64,000 bases of DNA from Paractinoplanes maris. Its GTDB lineage: Bacteria; Actinomycetota; Actinomycetes; Mycobacteriales; Micromonosporaceae. The stretch lies in contig NZ_JALPVL010000002.1 of assembly GCF_023544465.1 (NCBI RefSeq), forward strand, positions 744,001 through 808,000, given 5' to 3'. Positions 49,776-59,654 of this stretch are shown here, piece after piece. The position numbers and the translations under genes were made by a program. The notes beneath the pieces are model-generated. The model was not told where the DNA came from. It worked only from the letters and a program-made list of their open reading frames with translations, and ran no database searches. How positions within the stretch are numbered: the stretch's first letter is position 1; each line of letters begins with the position of its first letter.

Positions 49776-50371
49776 AGCGCTCCGCTGCCGCCCATCAGCC
49801 GGCGACGCTCGCGGAAAGCTCGCAAATTGGCCGTATTACCGCAGGTGCTGACATCGTGCCAGACGCCGCTGTTGTTGCGGGAGGTGTCGAAGAACGCGGC
49901 CCGGCACTCCATGTTGTTGCAGAGTTTCAGTCGCGGCCACAGGCCGGCCTGCTGGGCCAGCAACGCCTCGGCCCACAGGGCGGACGCCAGCCACCGCGTG
50001 CCGCGCCCGGTGGGGACGATGCGTACCCAGCCGTCGGCGTCGGGGACCAGGCTGACCGGCACGTCGGCCGGCGGGAGCGAGCCGTCGAGCCCGCCCGCGC
50101 CGCCCGCGAGGATCACGTTTTCGAAGGTGCTGCGCAGGCGGCGCAGCGAGCGCAGGTCGGACGACGAGATGAGCAGCGTCGGGGCCGGCAGGCCGGAGAC
50201 CCGGGACCAGGTGCCGAGCGCCTCGGTCAGCCAACGCTGGGCGTCATCGACCTCCATCAGCAGGTCGGTGCCGTATGACATGGGCGGACGAGTGTTGAGC
50301 AACTCCTGCACGAGCGCCAGACCGCCGGGCGCTTCCCGCACGCCGTGCCGCGCACTGGCCATCCATGACAT
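49733..50371 (-). CDS. CGNR zinc-finger regulator
   Basis: The 212-residue protein has an ABATE-type N-terminal ligand domain (about 1-155) and a C-terminal CGNR zinc finger: LCNNMECRAAFFD and WHDVSTCGNTANLRAFRERR. The family is predicted to bind DNA and respond to small ligands. The last 12 residues come from the tandem-repeat array and are probably not functional. Confidence 0.85.
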   Translation of the reverse strand: MSWMASARHGVREAPGGLALVQELLNTRPPMSYGTDLLMEVDDAQRWLTEALGTWSRVSGLPAPTLLISSSDLRSLRRLRSTFENVILAGGAGGLDGSLPPADVPVSLVPDADGWVRIVPTGRGTRWLASALWAEALLAQQAGLWPRLKLCNNMECRAAFFDTSRNNSGVWHDVSTCGNTANLRAFRERRRLMGGSGALPPRPTVQGPPSLI

Positions 50372-50547
50372 AGCCGAAGCGTACTTGATTCTGTTTCATG
50401 GCAGCCTCTACCACGGCTTTGGTTCCCCTTAAGGAATCAGTTTTTCACCGGCGGGGGATGGCCAACTTGTCCGGCTTCGCCACACTGCGGACCGCCATCC
50501 GCCGCCGGTAACAGAAACTTGCCCGTCAGCAGAGTCTCAAAAGAGGC

Positions 50548-51951
50548 TTAACCATCGATCCGCGTGATGTTGCGAATCTTGTTCGAGGCGTCCAGCGCGG
50601 CCACCTTGTAGGCCTCCGACAGCGTCGGGTAGTTGAAGACCGCGTCGACCAGGTAGTCGACCGTGCCGCCGCAGCCCATCACGGCCTGGCCGATGTGGAC
50701 GATGTCGGTGGCGCCGGTGCCGAAGACGTGCACGCCGAGCAGCTTGCCGTCGTCCGGGGCGACCAGCAGCTTGAGCATGCCGTAGGAGTCGCCGACGATC
50801 TGGCCGCGGGCCAGCTCGCGATAGCGCGCGATGCCCACCTCGAACGGCGTGTTGGCGTCGGTCAGCTCGTCCTCGGTCTTCCCGACGAAACTGATCTCGG
50901 GGATCGTGTAGATGCCGATCGGCTGGAGCTGGTGCATCTCGCGGGCCGGCTCGCCGCAGGCGTGGTGCGCGGCCAGGCGGCCCTGCTCCATCGAGGTCGA
51001 GGCAAGCGCGGGAAAGCCGATCACGTCGCCCACGGCATAGATGTTGTCGACCGCCGTACGGTAATTGAGGTCGACGTCGATGCGGCCGCGTTTGTCGGCC
51101 TCGAGCCCGGCCGCCTCGAGCGCCAGGTCCTCGGTCTGGCCCTGGCGACCGGCCGAATACATGACCGTGTCGGCGACAATTTTCTTGCCGCTTTTGAGGA
51201 TGCAGAGTGCGGCGGTCTGGTGCCGCTCGACCGCGGCCACCTCCTCGCCGAAGCGGAATGTCACGCTGAGGTCGCGCAGATGGTATTTCAGCGACTCGAT
51301 GATTTCGTCGTCGCAGAAGTCGAGCATCTTTTCCCGGCGCTCGACCACGGTGACCTTGGTGCCGAGCGCGGCGAACATCGACGCGTACTCCATGCCGATG
51401 ACCCCGGCGCCGACCACGACCATGCTGCGCGGCACCGCCTGCAGGTTGATCACGCCGTCGGAGTCGACGATCGTACGGTCGTCGAAGTCGACGCTGTCGG
51501 GGCGGGCGGGACGGGTGCCCGCCGCGATGATGATCTTGTCGGCGCTGACCTTGCTCTCGCGGCCGCTGCCGGCGTCGACCCAGATCGAGTGCGCGTCGGC
51601 GAACCGCCCGGTGCCGGTGACCATGGTGATCTTGTTACGCGCGAGCTGGTTGCGGATGACGTCGGTCTGCCGGGCGATGACGTGCTGCGTGCGGGCGGCC
51701 AGGTCACTCACGGTGATCTCGTCCTTGACCCGGTAGTTGCTGCCGTAGAGATCACGCTGGCTCAGCCCGGTCAGGTAGAGGACGGCCTCCCGCAGCGTCT
51801 TCGACGGCACGGTGCCTGTATTGATGCAGACTCCGCCGATCATGTCCCGCCGGTCGACGATGCCGACCCGGCGTCCGAGCTTGGAGGCGGCGATGGCGGC
51901 CTTCTGACCACTGGGCCCGGAGCCCAGCACCAACACGTCGTAGTCATACAC
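50548..51951 (-). CDS. sthA: Soluble NAD(P) transhydrogenase
   Basis: The 467-residue flavoprotein has FAD motif [10 protein letters not shown] at 10, [14 protein letters not shown] with one Cys only (no second redox Cys, as in SthA rather than lipoamide dehydrogenase), NAD site [19 protein letters not shown], and AVGDVIGFP. It balances NADH and NADPH. It is monocistronic with a 158-base leader to the next gene. Confidence 0.93.
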   Translation of the reverse strand: MYDYDVLVLGSGPSGQKAAIAASKLGRRVGIVDRRDMIGGVCINTGTVPSKTLREAVLYLTGLSQRDLYGSNYRVKDEITVSDLAARTQHVIARQTDVIRNQLARNKITMVTGTGRFADAHSIWVDAGSGRESKVSADKIIIAAGTRPARPDSVDFDDRTIVDSDGVINLQAVPRSMVVVGAGVIGMEYASMFAALGTKVTVVERREKMLDFCDDEIIESLKYHLRDLSVTFRFGEEVAAVERHQTAALCILKSGKKIVADTVMYSAGRQGQTEDLALEAAGLEADKRGRIDVDLNYRTAVDNIYAVGDVIGFPALASTSMEQGRLAAHHACGEPAREMHQLQPIGIYTIPEISFVGKTEDELTDANTPFEVGIARYRELARGQIVGDSYGMLKLLVAPDDGKLLGVHVFGTGATDIVHIGQAVMGCGGTVDYLVDAVFNYPTLSEAYKVAALDASNKIRNITRIDG

Positions 51952-52110
51952 AGTGCTTAGCGTCGCAGTGACCGGCCCCTCGGTCCACCAAGTCGGTCAG
52001 ATTCTTCCCGGTCCATTTGCCGGTCGTTGAGCAAACCTCGGGCGTACGCCGGGAAGACAGGACCGTGGCCACCGGAGCGGACGCCGGTGGCCGCGCGTTC
52101 CCGTGGAGGC

Positions 52111-52350
52111 TCAGGCCGCCAGAGGGACGACCTCGGGAGCGTGGCGGCGGGTGGAGTCCGCGCTCTCGTCGTCCGGCTGCTCCGGGGCGGCCAGCTCGGC
52201 GGCCACCCGGGACTCGTAGGCGGGCAGCTCGCGCGCGGCGTCCGCCGGCGTCCGGCCGAGCGGGCCGGCCAGCAGCGTGACCGCGTCCCGGGCGGCGGTG
52301 ACACCGCGGTCCGGGGTCTCGATGGAGATCCGGGTGTGGCGGGTCAGCAC
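52111..52350 (-). CDS. Small hypothetical protein
   Basis: The 79-residue reading frame has very high GC at third positions, as real genes here do: LTRHTRISIETPDRGVTAA at the start and an acidic/Ala-rich tail. No family is recognised. The GTG start sits only three bases after GGAGG, so the exact start is uncertain. It lies between sthA and the stress-protein gene. Confidence 0.5.
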   Translation of the reverse strand: MLTRHTRISIETPDRGVTAARDAVTLLAGPLGRTPADAARELPAYESRVAAELAAPEQPDDESADSTRRHAPEVVPLAA

Positions 52351-52413
52351 GTCCTCCAGGCCGGCGGCCGGCCCTGGACGAGGAACGGCGCGCCGTCGAG
52401 TGCGCGGTGCTGT

Positions 52414-53235
52414 TCAGCTCTTGACCACCGCCACCGGGCACTCGGCGTGGCGCAGCAACGCCTGGCTGGTCGATCCGAGCAGCAGCCCGGCCAGCCGCCC
52501 GCGCCCGCGGGACCCGACGACCACCAGCCCGGCGCCGCCCGTCTCCTGGGTCACCACCGTCTCGGCCGGACCCTCGATCAGCCGCTCATGCATCGCGACC
52601 TCGGGAAACGCGGCACGCCAGGGCGTGACGACCCCGGTCAGCGTCCGCCGCGCCGCAGCGGCCCAGTCCTCGCGGTCGACCACACCGGTCGTCGCCGCCA
52701 CGGCCATCACCCCCGCCCCCGACGGCACCAGGGGCTGCTGCCACGCGTGCACGACGAACAGCGCGACGTCCCGCCGCGCGGCCTCCCGCACGGCGAACCC
52801 CATGGCCGCCTCGCTGTTGTCATCCACCGCCACCACCACCGGCCCGGCCCAGTCCTCGTCACCGCGCACCACGACAACCGGGCACGCGGCCTCGGCGACC
52901 ACCTGGACGGCCAGCCCCGACCGGCGGTGACTCTCCCCGAGCACCAGCAGGCCGGCCTCCACCTCACTGAGGGCGGACACCACGACGGTGTCCGCCTCAT
53001 CGGGGGAAGCCGCCGCCGCGGCCGCGGTGAACACCCGATCCCTGATCCGCTCGGCCGCGCTGATCTCCGCCGTGCTGACCCCGATCAGAGCCGTCTGCTT
53101 CCCTTCCGCATGGGCCAACCGCAACGGGCGGCCCGTCTCCCGGGCATACCGGGCCGCCCACCGCACGGCCGCATCAGCGCCGTCGGAGCCGTCCACTCCC
53201 ACGACCACCGGCCGGCCGATCTTCTCCGTGCTCAT
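52414..53235 (-). CDS. Tandem universal stress protein
   Basis: The 273-residue protein has two Usp domains (about 1-145 and 150-273). The first begins VVVGVDGSDGADAAVRWAA; the second ends with the ATP-binding motif GSRGRG and the segment LLGSTSQALL. Tandem Usps bind ATP and often respond to hypoxia or stationary phase in actinobacteria. GGGGAG precedes the ATG. Confidence 0.92.
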   Translation of the reverse strand: MSTEKIGRPVVVGVDGSDGADAAVRWAARYARETGRPLRLAHAEGKQTALIGVSTAEISAAERIRDRVFTAAAAAASPDEADTVVVSALSEVEAGLLVLGESHRRSGLAVQVVAEAACPVVVVRGDEDWAGPVVVAVDDNSEAAMGFAVREAARRDVALFVVHAWQQPLVPSGAGVMAVAATTGVVDREDWAAAARRTLTGVVTPWRAAFPEVAMHERLIEGPAETVVTQETGGAGLVVVGSRGRGRLAGLLLGSTSQALLRHAECPVAVVKS

Positions 53236-53314
53236 GTCATCTCCCCTCAGGCTCTCCTTCAGGGATGCCTGACGCCCTTGGCGGAAGCCCTGCGGGGAGA
53301 TGACAGTTGCTTGA

Positions 53315-55006
53315 CTACTGTCGCCGGGCGGGCCGGAACTGCTCGGTGTGCAGGGCGAACGACCGCTCCAGCTTCGGCATCCAGTAGGCGTCGTCGTGCC
53401 GGCCCGGCCCGAGCTGGTAGTCGTGCTTGACGCCCTTGGCAGCGAGCAGCGTGCTCATCTGCTGAGCGGCCACCCCGAACCGGTAGTCGTCGGAGTCACC
53501 GCCGTCGAAATAGAAACGGTGCCGGCTGAGGTCGGCGGCGCTCATCGAGGCGACCAGGGTGAGCGGGCGCAGCCCGGCGTTCGCGGCCTGCTCGGCCGGC
53601 GTACCGACCAGCGGGCCGAAGCTGAGCGCACCCATGTGGCTGGCGATCGAGCTGAACACGGTCGGGTTTCTCAGACCCAGCGTGAAGGCGCCCTGGCCAC
53701 CCATCGAGACACCGCTGATGCCCCGGTGGTCACGGTCCGGGATCGTCCGGTAGACCCGGTCGACCATGGGGACGATCTCGTCCACGATCATCGACCGGAA
53801 GTTGCCGGCCGACGTGTCGACATACCAGCCGCTGTCGCCGTCCGGGAAGACCACGATGGCCTCCTCCAGGTTCTTCTCGGTGGTCAGCTTGTCGAGCACC
53901 GTGTCGATGTCCCGCGACTCCCACTCGATGTTGCTGCCGTTGAAGCCGTTCAGCATGTAGACGACGGGGAAGCGCTTGGCCCGCGTACGGGTGTAGCTCT
54001 GGGGCAGGTAGACGTTGAACTGCACGCGGCGTGTCATCGCGGCCGACTCGTACTCGTCCCGGAAGAACCGCGACTGGTCACCGAGTTCGACCGGCCGGCG
54101 CGCGTCGAAGTAGAGCAGCTCGCGAGCCGGCGCGAGGTTGCCCCAGGTGCGGATCGTGTCGACGACCAGCCGTCCCCGGCCGTCGACGAAGACCTCGGCC
54201 TGGGTGTCGGTCAGCGTCGTCCGGCCGGCCCTGAGCTCCGCGATCCGGCGCGCGGCGGTGTCCCCCTGGTGGAAGAAGCCGTCGGCCAGCGTCGAGGCAT
54301 AGGCCCGGATGTCGCCGGCGGCGACAGCGCGGTGCTGCTTGCTGAGCACGGCACAGACCTGGGCCAATTGCGTACGGGTGGCAGCCTTCCCGGTGATGCC
54401 GGCCAGCGTCCGCAGCCGCGCCTTGGAGAAGAGCCCGACCGGCCCCTGGTGGAAGCCGCCCCCACCCGTCCCGTCATAGGCCCGCACGGCGATCACATTG
54501 GTGGCGCCCCACCGCAGCAGCCCGTCGGCCGGGTAGTACTCCCGCGGCACCTCCCACGTCGAGTCGAAGGTGGGCGGGAACCCCCCGGTACGCCCGATCT
54601 CGGTGCCGTTGAGGAACGTCTGATCGGCGTCATCGATCTTCCCGAGCGCCGCCACCACCGCCGAGTCGGTGACACCGGCCGGCCGGGCCGGAAGCGTGAA
54701 CGTCTTGCGGTACCAGGCGAAGCCGTCGTAGGCGGCGAGGTCGGTGACGGTCCCCCAGTTGTCCGGCACGCTCCAGTCCCGCCAGCCACTGTCCACAAAC
54801 GAGGGCTCTGACCAGCCCGGGTCGTCTCCCGTGGTGAACTTCCAGCCGCTGCCGGCCAGGTCCACCCCGAAGTCGACCGACCCGGTGGTGGCGCACGAGG
54901 TGTCCTGCGGTGGGCCGGCCTGAGCCGCCGACGGCACTCCCACCGCGGTGGCCAGGACTATGACGGTGCTGAACAGCGCCCGACGGCGCCGACGAGTCGA
55001 AGACAT
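53315..55006 (-). CDS. Secreted esterase with N-terminal carbohydrate-binding-like domain
   Basis: The 563-residue protein has a signal peptide (RRRRRALFSTVIVLATAVG, cut near AAQA), a jelly-roll domain like the N-terminal domain of GH2 enzymes (about 40-190) and an alpha/beta-hydrolase of the EstA/antigen-85 group (about 315-563). Nucleophile Ser434 is in GVSMGGQGAF and His is in GPGRHDDAYW. It probably removes acyl groups from polysaccharides. GGAG precedes ATG 55006. Confidence 0.88.
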   Translation of the reverse strand: MSSTRRRRRALFSTVIVLATAVGVPSAAQAGPPQDTSCATTGSVDFGVDLAGSGWKFTTGDDPGWSEPSFVDSGWRDWSVPDNWGTVTDLAAYDGFAWYRKTFTLPARPAGVTDSAVVAALGKIDDADQTFLNGTEIGRTGGFPPTFDSTWEVPREYYPADGLLRWGATNVIAVRAYDGTGGGGFHQGPVGLFSKARLRTLAGITGKAATRTQLAQVCAVLSKQHRAVAAGDIRAYASTLADGFFHQGDTAARRIAELRAGRTTLTDTQAEVFVDGRGRLVVDTIRTWGNLAPARELLYFDARRPVELGDQSRFFRDEYESAAMTRRVQFNVYLPQSYTRTRAKRFPVVYMLNGFNGSNIEWESRDIDTVLDKLTTEKNLEEAIVVFPDGDSGWYVDTSAGNFRSMIVDEIVPMVDRVYRTIPDRDHRGISGVSMGGQGAFTLGLRNPTVFSSIASHMGALSFGPLVGTPAEQAANAGLRPLTLVASMSAADLSRHRFYFDGGDSDDYRFGVAAQQMSTLLAAKGVKHDYQLGPGRHDDAYWMPKLERSFALHTEQFRPARRQ

Positions 55007-55376
55007 GCCCGCTCCTGCGTTGCGTGATCGAACAAAAAACGCGGTGGCCGAACACTCGCAACGTTTCGAACCGATGTCAACGGTGAAACGTATCGATTCT
55101 GTGCGCGTGAACACTGCAGCTGGTTTAGCTTCCCGTATTCCTGTTGGAAGATGTTCGTACTCCGGTTCCGGGTATCTGGCGCAACCGCACTTCGCCACTC
55201 GTGCAGATCCTGCGAATTCGAAAGGCGCGCAGTGACACGCACAGTGGGGAACAGCCAATCCACCTGGACCAGTCGAACTCGACGCGGCAGGAGGATTGAC
55301 GTTCGCAGTGGCATCGTGTGATCTGGACACTCCGTCACGACCCGTGTGATGGCGGTGATCACTGAACGGCGAGGGT
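55007..55376 (+). other. 370-base intergenic region between esterase and conflict-type operon
   Basis: There is no gene here. AT content is higher than in neighbouring coding DNA. CGTTTC (55062-55067) and GAAACG (55085-55090) form an inverted pair 17 bases apart near the esterase start, possibly part of a LacI-type control region. Promoters of both divergent transcripts must lie here. Confidence 0.4.
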
Positions 55377-55781
55377 GTGGACCACGACGAGCTGGCTTTC
55401 GAGCTGACCGGATTGCTCGACCGGTGGGCACCCACGGCAGCCGAGACAATCGATCTCAGCGGCGCCGCCTCGTACGACGCGGCCCAGCTCGACGTCGACT
55501 ACTACTTCCGCGAGCACCCCGGAGTGGATGCCGCCACGGTAATCCTCGCTGGCGTGAGTATCGGTGTCGTCTCGCGGCGCAGCCTCGCCCGCAGCCAGGG
55601 CACGGCCGCCGACTCCAATGTCGGCACCGGAGAGCGTCTGGAACTCACCGTCGACTCCACGCAGTACCGGCTGCTCGTGTTCGTTTGCCCCGACTGCGGG
55701 ACTCAGGACCATCGCATTTTCTACGATCCGCGCGACCTACCTCGCTGCGCCGGACACGGCGAGATGGCGCTGCGCCGATGA
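55377..55781 (+). CDS. Small zinc-ribbon protein, first gene of ChlI/vWA/CHAT operon
   Basis: The 134-residue protein begins with an acidic N-terminal region (DHDELAFELTGLLDRWAP) and ends in a probable zinc site: VFVCPDCGTQDHR, then DLPRCAGHGEM (C..C and C..H). I know no named family. The stop overlaps the next ATG (ATGA). It could be an adaptor or sensor subunit. The start is GTG 55377 with GGCGAGGG upstream. Confidence 0.75.
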   Translation: MDHDELAFELTGLLDRWAPTAAETIDLSGAASYDAAQLDVDYYFREHPGVDAATVILAGVSIGVVSRRSLARSQGTAADSNVGTGERLELTVDSTQYRLLVFVCPDCGTQDHRIFYDPRDLPRCAGHGEMALRR

Positions 55782-56710
55782 GCCTTGAAGCTGCGGGTAA
55801 GCCGCCAGACACCTTGGCCTCATCACGGTTCTTCCGGACCGGTTACCTGCCTACGTATGCGGGTGCTCTGTTCCTGATCATGTTGGTCTGGGCCGGCGCC
55901 CCGTTCGAACGGGTGCACTTCGATGAGGCGTGGAAGACCGCCAAGAGCCTGACCGTCATCGAGGCTCTGTTGCTGGCCCTTGGCATCGTCCTGATCGCGG
56001 TCATCCTGCAGCCCCTTCAAGCCGGCCTGGTGCGGGTGCTCGAAGGGGAATATCCGTCCTGGCTCGGGTCGGGCCTGGCCAGACGGTTCCACAGATGGCG
56101 CCGCGCCTTGCTGGCCGACCGAGCCGAGTCACGTCTGAAAGCTGCCGTCGGCGCTCCCGGGCACGACCAGCTGATCCAAGAAGCCGGAGTCGCTGCACAA
56201 CGCCTCCGAAGTCGCTACCCGGCTGAGTACAACGTCCGGCCCACCACTCTCGGCAATGTCCTCGCCGCCACCACGGAGACTGCGGGAGCCGCGTACGGGC
56301 TGGACGCGGTGGTTGCCTGGCCGCGACTTTATCCCCTGCTCCCGGATCCGTTCCGCGCGATCGTGGATGATCTGCGGGACAGTTTGGACGCTTCGGCACG
56401 GCTGTGCGCCGTCACGGCGCTGACCGCGGTCGCCACGGCAGTGCTCGTCCTTCCGCGATCTGGCTGGTGGGCACTGCTGGCTGCGGCGCCCGCGGCGCTT
56501 GCCGCGCTCAGCTACATCGGCGCGGTACGAGCGGCGACGGCGTACGGGGCGGCCGTTCGTTCTGCACTCGACGTGCACCGGTTCGCTCTCGTGAAGGCTT
56601 TGCACCTGCCGCTTCCGACTGACCACCAGACCGAACGCCTGCTGAATCAGCAGATCAGCGACTTGCTGCGCCAAGGGGTCCCGCTCCTTCGTCCGTACGT
56701 TCACGAGTGA
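55778..56710 (+). CDS. Membrane protein of ChlI/vWA/CHAT operon
   Basis: The 310 residues have two N-terminal helices (about 27-45, LPTYAGALFLIMLVWAG; about 65-85) and two close C-terminal helices (about 205-245), with cytosolic helical segments between and after. It may anchor the AAA+/protease complex to the membrane. No domain is recognised. It is coupled to the genes on both sides (ATGA upstream, 12 bases downstream). Confidence 0.78.
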   Translation: MSLEAAGKPPDTLASSRFFRTGYLPTYAGALFLIMLVWAGAPFERVHFDEAWKTAKSLTVIEALLLALGIVLIAVILQPLQAGLVRVLEGEYPSWLGSGLARRFHRWRRALLADRAESRLKAAVGAPGHDQLIQEAGVAAQRLRSRYPAEYNVRPTTLGNVLAATTETAGAAYGLDAVVAWPRLYPLLPDPFRAIVDDLRDSLDASARLCAVTALTAVATAVLVLPRSGWWALLAAAPAALAALSYIGAVRAATAYGAAVRSALDVHRFALVKALHLPLPTDHQTERLLNQQISDLLRQGVPLLRPYVHE

Positions 56711-56722
56711 TACGAGGCGCCG

Positions 56723-57742
56723 ATGACCAGCCCAGCCCAGCCGAAGGTCGGCGATCCGCTCGTCCTGCCCTACAGCCGGATCGTCGGACAGGCGACGTTG
56801 CAACTCGCACTCGAGATCTCCTACGTCGAACCGGCCGTCGGCGGCGTGCTGGCCACTGGTCAACGCGGCACGGCCAAGTCGACGACGGTTCGCGCCTTCG
56901 GCCGCATGGTGTCCGGCCGACTTCCGGTGACTCTGCCGATCGGCGCTACTGAGGACCGGATCGTCGGCGGTTGGAGCGTGGAGGATCTGGTCGACGGCCG
57001 CACCGTCTGGAAGGCGGGGCTGCTCGAGGAGGTGGGCGGCGAAAAGGAGCCCGGGACGACCGACGAGGCGGGTGGCAGGAAGATTCCCGGAATGCTGTAC
57101 ATCGACGAGGTCAACCTGCTTGAGGACCACCTCGTCAACATCATCCTCGACGCGGCCGCAACCGGGATCCTGACGGTACAGCGCGACGGCGTCAAGAAGG
57201 AGAACGTGAAGGTCGCCTTCAACCTGGTTGGCACCATGAACCCCGAGGAAGGCAGCCTGCGGCCGCAGCTGCTGGACCGATTCGGCCTGGTGATTCCGGT
57301 GCGAGCGGCAAGCGAGGCCAACCTGCGATCCCAGGTGCTGACCGAGGTTCTGGACTTCGAGCAGCAGGTCATCGAACTCGGCGGGAAGGTCGGAGCTCTT
57401 TACCGCGACGACAACAAGCGCTACCTCCAACTTGAGAACGCGCGGCAGCGGCTCGATGACGTCGCCGTCCCGCCGGGGATCATCGAGATTGCCGGCCGGA
57501 TCGCGGAACTGTTCGACGTTGAGGGCCACCGTGGCGAGCTGGCCATGCTCCGCGCGGCTCGCGCGCTCGCCGCGATCCGGAACAGCCCCGCGATAACGCC
57601 GAAACTGCTGGCTGAGGTCACACCCATGGCCCTCATCCATCGCCGGGCCACGAGCGACAGCGGCCGGCTACGTTCCTGGTCCATCGAAGACGACAGTTTA
57701 TTGGCCGCCTGCCTGGGTGACGTCGCACCGGCGGCGAGCTGA
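56723..57742 (+). CDS. ChlI-type AAA+ ATPase (MoxR/Mg-chelatase group)
   Basis: The 339-residue protein has Walker A GQRGTAKST (46-54), Walker B MLYIDEVNLL, sensor-1 VGTMNPEEG, arginine-finger region LRPQLLDRFGL and a C-terminal helical lid. It is closest to Mg-chelatase ChlI subunits but has no ChlH or CobN partner here; the next gene is ChlD-like. In conflict-type operons such ATPases remodel partners through the vWA protein. Confidence 0.9.
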   Translation: MTSPAQPKVGDPLVLPYSRIVGQATLQLALEISYVEPAVGGVLATGQRGTAKSTTVRAFGRMVSGRLPVTLPIGATEDRIVGGWSVEDLVDGRTVWKAGLLEEVGGEKEPGTTDEAGGRKIPGMLYIDEVNLLEDHLVNIILDAAATGILTVQRDGVKKENVKVAFNLVGTMNPEEGSLRPQLLDRFGLVIPVRAASEANLRSQVLTEVLDFEQQVIELGGKVGALYRDDNKRYLQLENARQRLDDVAVPPGIIEIAGRIAELFDVEGHRGELAMLRAARALAAIRNSPAITPKLLAEVTPMALIHRRATSDSGRLRSWSIEDDSLLAACLGDVAPAAS

Positions 57743-57749
57743 CCAAGTC

Positions 57750-59654
57750 GTGCAGCCGGCAGACACCGTCCTCGAACGGATCACAGGCGTGCTATCCTGC
57801 CTTGCCCTCGACTCGCGTCTGGGCGGTGTGCTCTTCATCGATCTGCGTCCCGATCTCCTTCAGCGGCTGGCCACTTGGCTCAACGACTCGCTCGCCGGGC
57901 CGGACGGGTCGCATGACATCGTCACGCTGGGCGCGGCCGACACCGACGAAGATCTGTGGTGGCGAGTCAGTCCGCAGAATGTCACGCCAATGGGATTCCG
58001 CCCGACACCGGGCCCGCTCATCGATGCGCCCGGTGCGCCACCCAAGACGATCATTGTGCCGGACCTGGCCCGAGCCGGACTGGCGGTGACCCGTGCCGCC
58101 ACCGTCCTGATCGGATCTTGGGTTGGAGTGGCCGACCGGCACGGGATGCATGCCGAGTGGGCACCTGGCTCTCGGTGGCTGAGCGCCTGCGCGCGATCAG
58201 ATCTGCCGCGGCTCTCACCTCATCTGCTCGACCGCTTCCCGATGCGGGTGGACGCCCGCGACCTGAGCCGTCAGCCGTTCGATCCGAAGGCCGTGCGGAA
58301 ATGCCTCGAGACGGCCGGCGACGAGCCGTTGATGCCGGTCCTTCCGGCGCCGATGCCGGTCCGCCGCTGGTCATCCCAGCGACGGCCACCGACGTTGAGT
58401 CCTGAGGCTATCGATCTCGTCACGGACCTTATCGGCGCCACCACGGCCCCCCACCGGCGTGATCTCGCGCTCGCCCGTACGGCTCGCGCCATCGCGGCCT
58501 GGGAAGTGGCCGACGTCGTCGACGAGGATCACGTCCGGGCCGCGGCGCGGTTGATGGGACTGCCAGTCGGTGCCGCCGACGACAATGCCGTTCCGACCCC
58601 TCTGCCGACACCGCAGCCCGCCTCCGCTGTCGCCGAGGAGGTAGTGATTCCGCAGTCGTCGAACGCAACGAGCGCGTCGTCGACCGCGACGAGCGCGACA
58701 GCTGAAGCGCGCAGCGAGCGGCCGGAAGTGAAGCCCTCCACCGTACCTGTCGCCGAGCGGAAACCGACCGGCGCGGGCCCGTCTGTCCGGCTCGCGGCGA
58801 CCGCGCTCCCCCCGGGCCGGGCAGCGTTGATCGAACCGGAGAAAACCCTGTATCCGGAGAACGATGACACCTCGATCGCCGAATACGCGTCGCTGCGTCG
58901 GCCATGGCAACGCGTTGGCAGCCCGTCCCAGCGACGAGGAACCATCATCGGCGCCGAACCGACCCGGCAACTGGCGGACATCGCGGTGGTTCCTACGATG
59001 CTTGAGGCGGCGAAGTTCCAGTCGGTGCGACACCACCTCACGATTCGCCCATCGGACCTACGCCGGCACCGGCGGCAACCGCTGCCCGATACGGCTCTGG
59101 TCCTGATGATCGACCACTCCTGCCGACGGGATTGGAATTTCACCGCCGCTCTGAGCCCGTACCTGCGGTGGGCCTACACCCAACGGTCGGCGGTCAGTCT
59201 CATCGAGCTCGGCCACCGCGAGACCGAGGCCGAGTTGCGCGCCATCCGGCGGCGACTGGGCGGCACACTCGACCCCGGACTCGATACTGCGCTTGGCCGG
59301 CATCCCGGTCGGGCTACGCCGTTGGCTGCCGGTCTTGACCTGGCAATCCAGGAGATGCGCCTGTACCTCAGGAATCTACCGATTCGTCCGGAGGGCTCCT
59401 GGCTGGTCGTAGTGTCCGACGGCCGTGGCAACATTCCTCTGGAGGCGAGCCAGCGCAACTTGCGCCCGACGGCGGTCAACCGGGCGGGTATCGATGACGC
59501 GGTGACGGTCGCCGCCGATGCGGCGCGACTGCCGGCCGTCCGAGTGGTGATTTTGGCGCCACCGAGCCTCGCACACTACCGGGACCTTCCGTTCGCATTG
59601 GCCGACGCGATGGGCGGAATCGTTGCCCGCACGGAGCCAAGTCATGACGGCTGA
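57750..59654 (+). CDS. ChlD-like protein: degenerate AAA domain plus vWA domain
   Basis: About 634 residues. Residues 1-270 follow the ChlI fold (LSPHLLDRFPMRVDAR, LALARTARAIAAWEV) but show no Walker A lysine. A Pro/Ala/Ser-rich linker (about 280-360) leads to a vWA domain (about 440-634) with MIDAS-like D455 in MIDHSCRRDW, T523 in ATPLAAGL and D557 in VVSDGRGN. The second MIDAS Ser is replaced (DHSCR rather than DxSxS). GTG 57750 is preferred; GTG 57717 inside the ATPase gene is the alternative. Confidence 0.85.
   Translation: MQPADTVLERITGVLSCLALDSRLGGVLFIDLRPDLLQRLATWLNDSLAGPDGSHDIVTLGAADTDEDLWWRVSPQNVTPMGFRPTPGPLIDAPGAPPKTIIVPDLARAGLAVTRAATVLIGSWVGVADRHGMHAEWAPGSRWLSACARSDLPRLSPHLLDRFPMRVDARDLSRQPFDPKAVRKCLETAGDEPLMPVLPAPMPVRRWSSQRRPPTLSPEAIDLVTDLIGATTAPHRRDLALARTARAIAAWEVADVVDEDHVRAAARLMGLPVGAADDNAVPTPLPTPQPASAVAEEVVIPQSSNATSASSTATSATAEARSERPEVKPSTVPVAERKPTGAGPSVRLAATALPPGRAALIEPEKTLYPENDDTSIAEYASLRRPWQRVGSPSQRRGTIIGAEPTRQLADIAVVPTMLEAAKFQSVRHHLTIRPSDLRRHRRQPLPDTALVLMIDHSCRRDWNFTAALSPYLRWAYTQRSAVSLIELGHRETEAELRAIRRRLGGTLDPGLDTALGRHPGRATPLAAGLDLAIQEMRLYLRNLPIRPEGSWLVVVSDGRGNIPLEASQRNLRPTAVNRAGIDDAVTVAADAARLPAVRVVILAPPSLAHYRDLPFALADAMGGIVARTEPSHDG

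Noticed and set aside
56723..59654. Cobalt or magnesium chelatase subunits
   Set aside because: No CobN/ChlH gene is present, the ChlD-like MIDAS is altered, and the genes are coupled to a CHAT protease instead of cobalamin genes.
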